Source: Beijerinckia sp. 28-YEA-48
Lineage (GTDB): Bacteria > Pseudomonadota > Alphaproteobacteria > Rhizobiales > Beijerinckiaceae
NCBI RefSeq assembly: GCF_900104955.1
Contig: NZ_FNSI01000001.1
Location: forward strand, 3,382,001-3,446,000
Reading direction: 5' to 3'
DNA: 64,000 bases
Of this stretch, positions 63,752 through 64,000 are shown piece after piece. Each line of letters begins with the position of its first letter. The first letter of the stretch is position 1. A program made the position numbers and the translations under genes. Under the pieces are notes generated by a model. The model was not told where the DNA came from, did no database searches, and was given only the letters and a program-made list of their open reading frames with translations.

Positions 63752-64000
63752 TCATGCTTCCGTGGCGCTCTTCACTTTGCTCTTGGCGCCGGGCTTGCCC
63801 TTGAGCGAAGCACCGCGGCCAACGGCGAAGTAAAGCAACCCGTGCCGGCTGACATCTGCCGGCTCGTAGAGGTTGCGGCCGTCGACGACAATCGGATAAG
63901 CGAGCGTGCGCTTCAGCCAAGCGAAATCGACAACACGAAACTGTTTCCACTCGGTGCAGATCGCGAGCGCATCCGCGCCTTCCACAGCCGACAGCGGATC
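63752..64000 (-). CDS. UDP-glucose 6-dehydrogenase (3' end, partial)
   Basis: The last 82 residues of a UDP-glucose/GDP-mannose dehydrogenase; the frame is open to the window edge. The C-terminal UDP-binding domain motifs ADALAICTEWKQFRVVDF, TLAYPIVVDGRNLYEPADV and GLLYFAVGRG are characteristic. A short Lys/Ala-rich tail ends it. The enzyme makes UDP-glucuronate, a common EPS precursor. Confidence 0.92.
   Translation of the reverse strand, partial: DPLSAVEGADALAICTEWKQFRVVDFAWLKRTLAYPIVVDGRNLYEPADVSRHGLLYFAVGRGASLKGKPGAKSKVKSATEA

Overview
The window looks like chromosomal DNA from an alphaproteobacterium, most likely of the order Hyphomicrobiales (Rhizobiales). The signs are high GC, dense 4-nt gene overlaps, Liv- and Bug-type solute uptake genes, Rhizobium-like exopolysaccharide (EPS) genes and perfect CtrA-type boxes (TTAA-N7-TTAA). 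No species-level marker was recognised, so genus is left open.

Layout. (1) 1-4 kb: the 3' part of metE with its terminator, then a ClpC-like AAA+ unfoldase with an N-terminal zinc-finger-like segment. (2) 4.0-21.9 kb: a catabolic island, all on the minus strand. It holds cupin, SDR, two paralogous aldehyde dehydrogenases, aldo/keto reductase, a GntR/HutC-type regulator, a carboxymuconolactone-decarboxylase-family protein, class III CoA-transferase, a GST-like protein, an enol-lactonase-like hydrolase, a crotonase, a FadJ-like bifunctional protein and a complete Liv-type ABC importer. The promoters of the importer and aldo/keto reductase transcripts share a 13-nt element, which suggests one regulon for uptake and CoA-dependent breakdown of an unidentified organic acid. 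(3) 22-28 kb: LysR/M20 amidohydrolase/Bug binding protein; WrbA; pirin with a divergent LysR regulator. (4) 28.1-49.7 kb: an EPS and secretion locus. A long minus-strand gene run (45.4 to 28.1 kb, mostly overlapping genes) encodes aminotransferase, a sugar-transferase/flippase fusion, glycosyltransferase, O-antigen-ligase/polymerase-like protein, Wzz-like co-polymerase, a nucleotidyltransferase/thymidylate-kinase-like fusion, a second P-loop kinase and an exported protein. It ends in a type I secretion ABC protein, HlyD adaptor and a 794-aa repeat protein. Divergent plus-strand genes encode a CapD-like dehydratase, an outer-membrane export protein and a LuxR-type regulator with a degenerate receiver. 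(5) 50-57 kb: an FAD oxidoreductase with divergent LysR gene and a palindromic operator candidate; a glycosyltransferase/FkbM/methyltransferase trio; a decayed serine recombinase beside tRNA-Arg(ACG). (6) 57.6-63.4 kb: a DSF-type quorum-sensing locus, rpfF-like synthase convergent with an rpfC-like hybrid kinase. The kinase is co-oriented with a response regulator whose output is PAS-GGDEF-EAL, where Xanthomonas RpfG has HD-GYP. Two perfect CtrA-type boxes precede rpfF. (7) The 3' end of a UDP-glucose 6-dehydrogenase gene runs off the window.

Regions 4, 6 and 7 fit a common theme: fatty-acid signal, c-di-GMP and a surface matrix (EPS plus secreted repeat protein). That regulatory link is inferred from proximity only.
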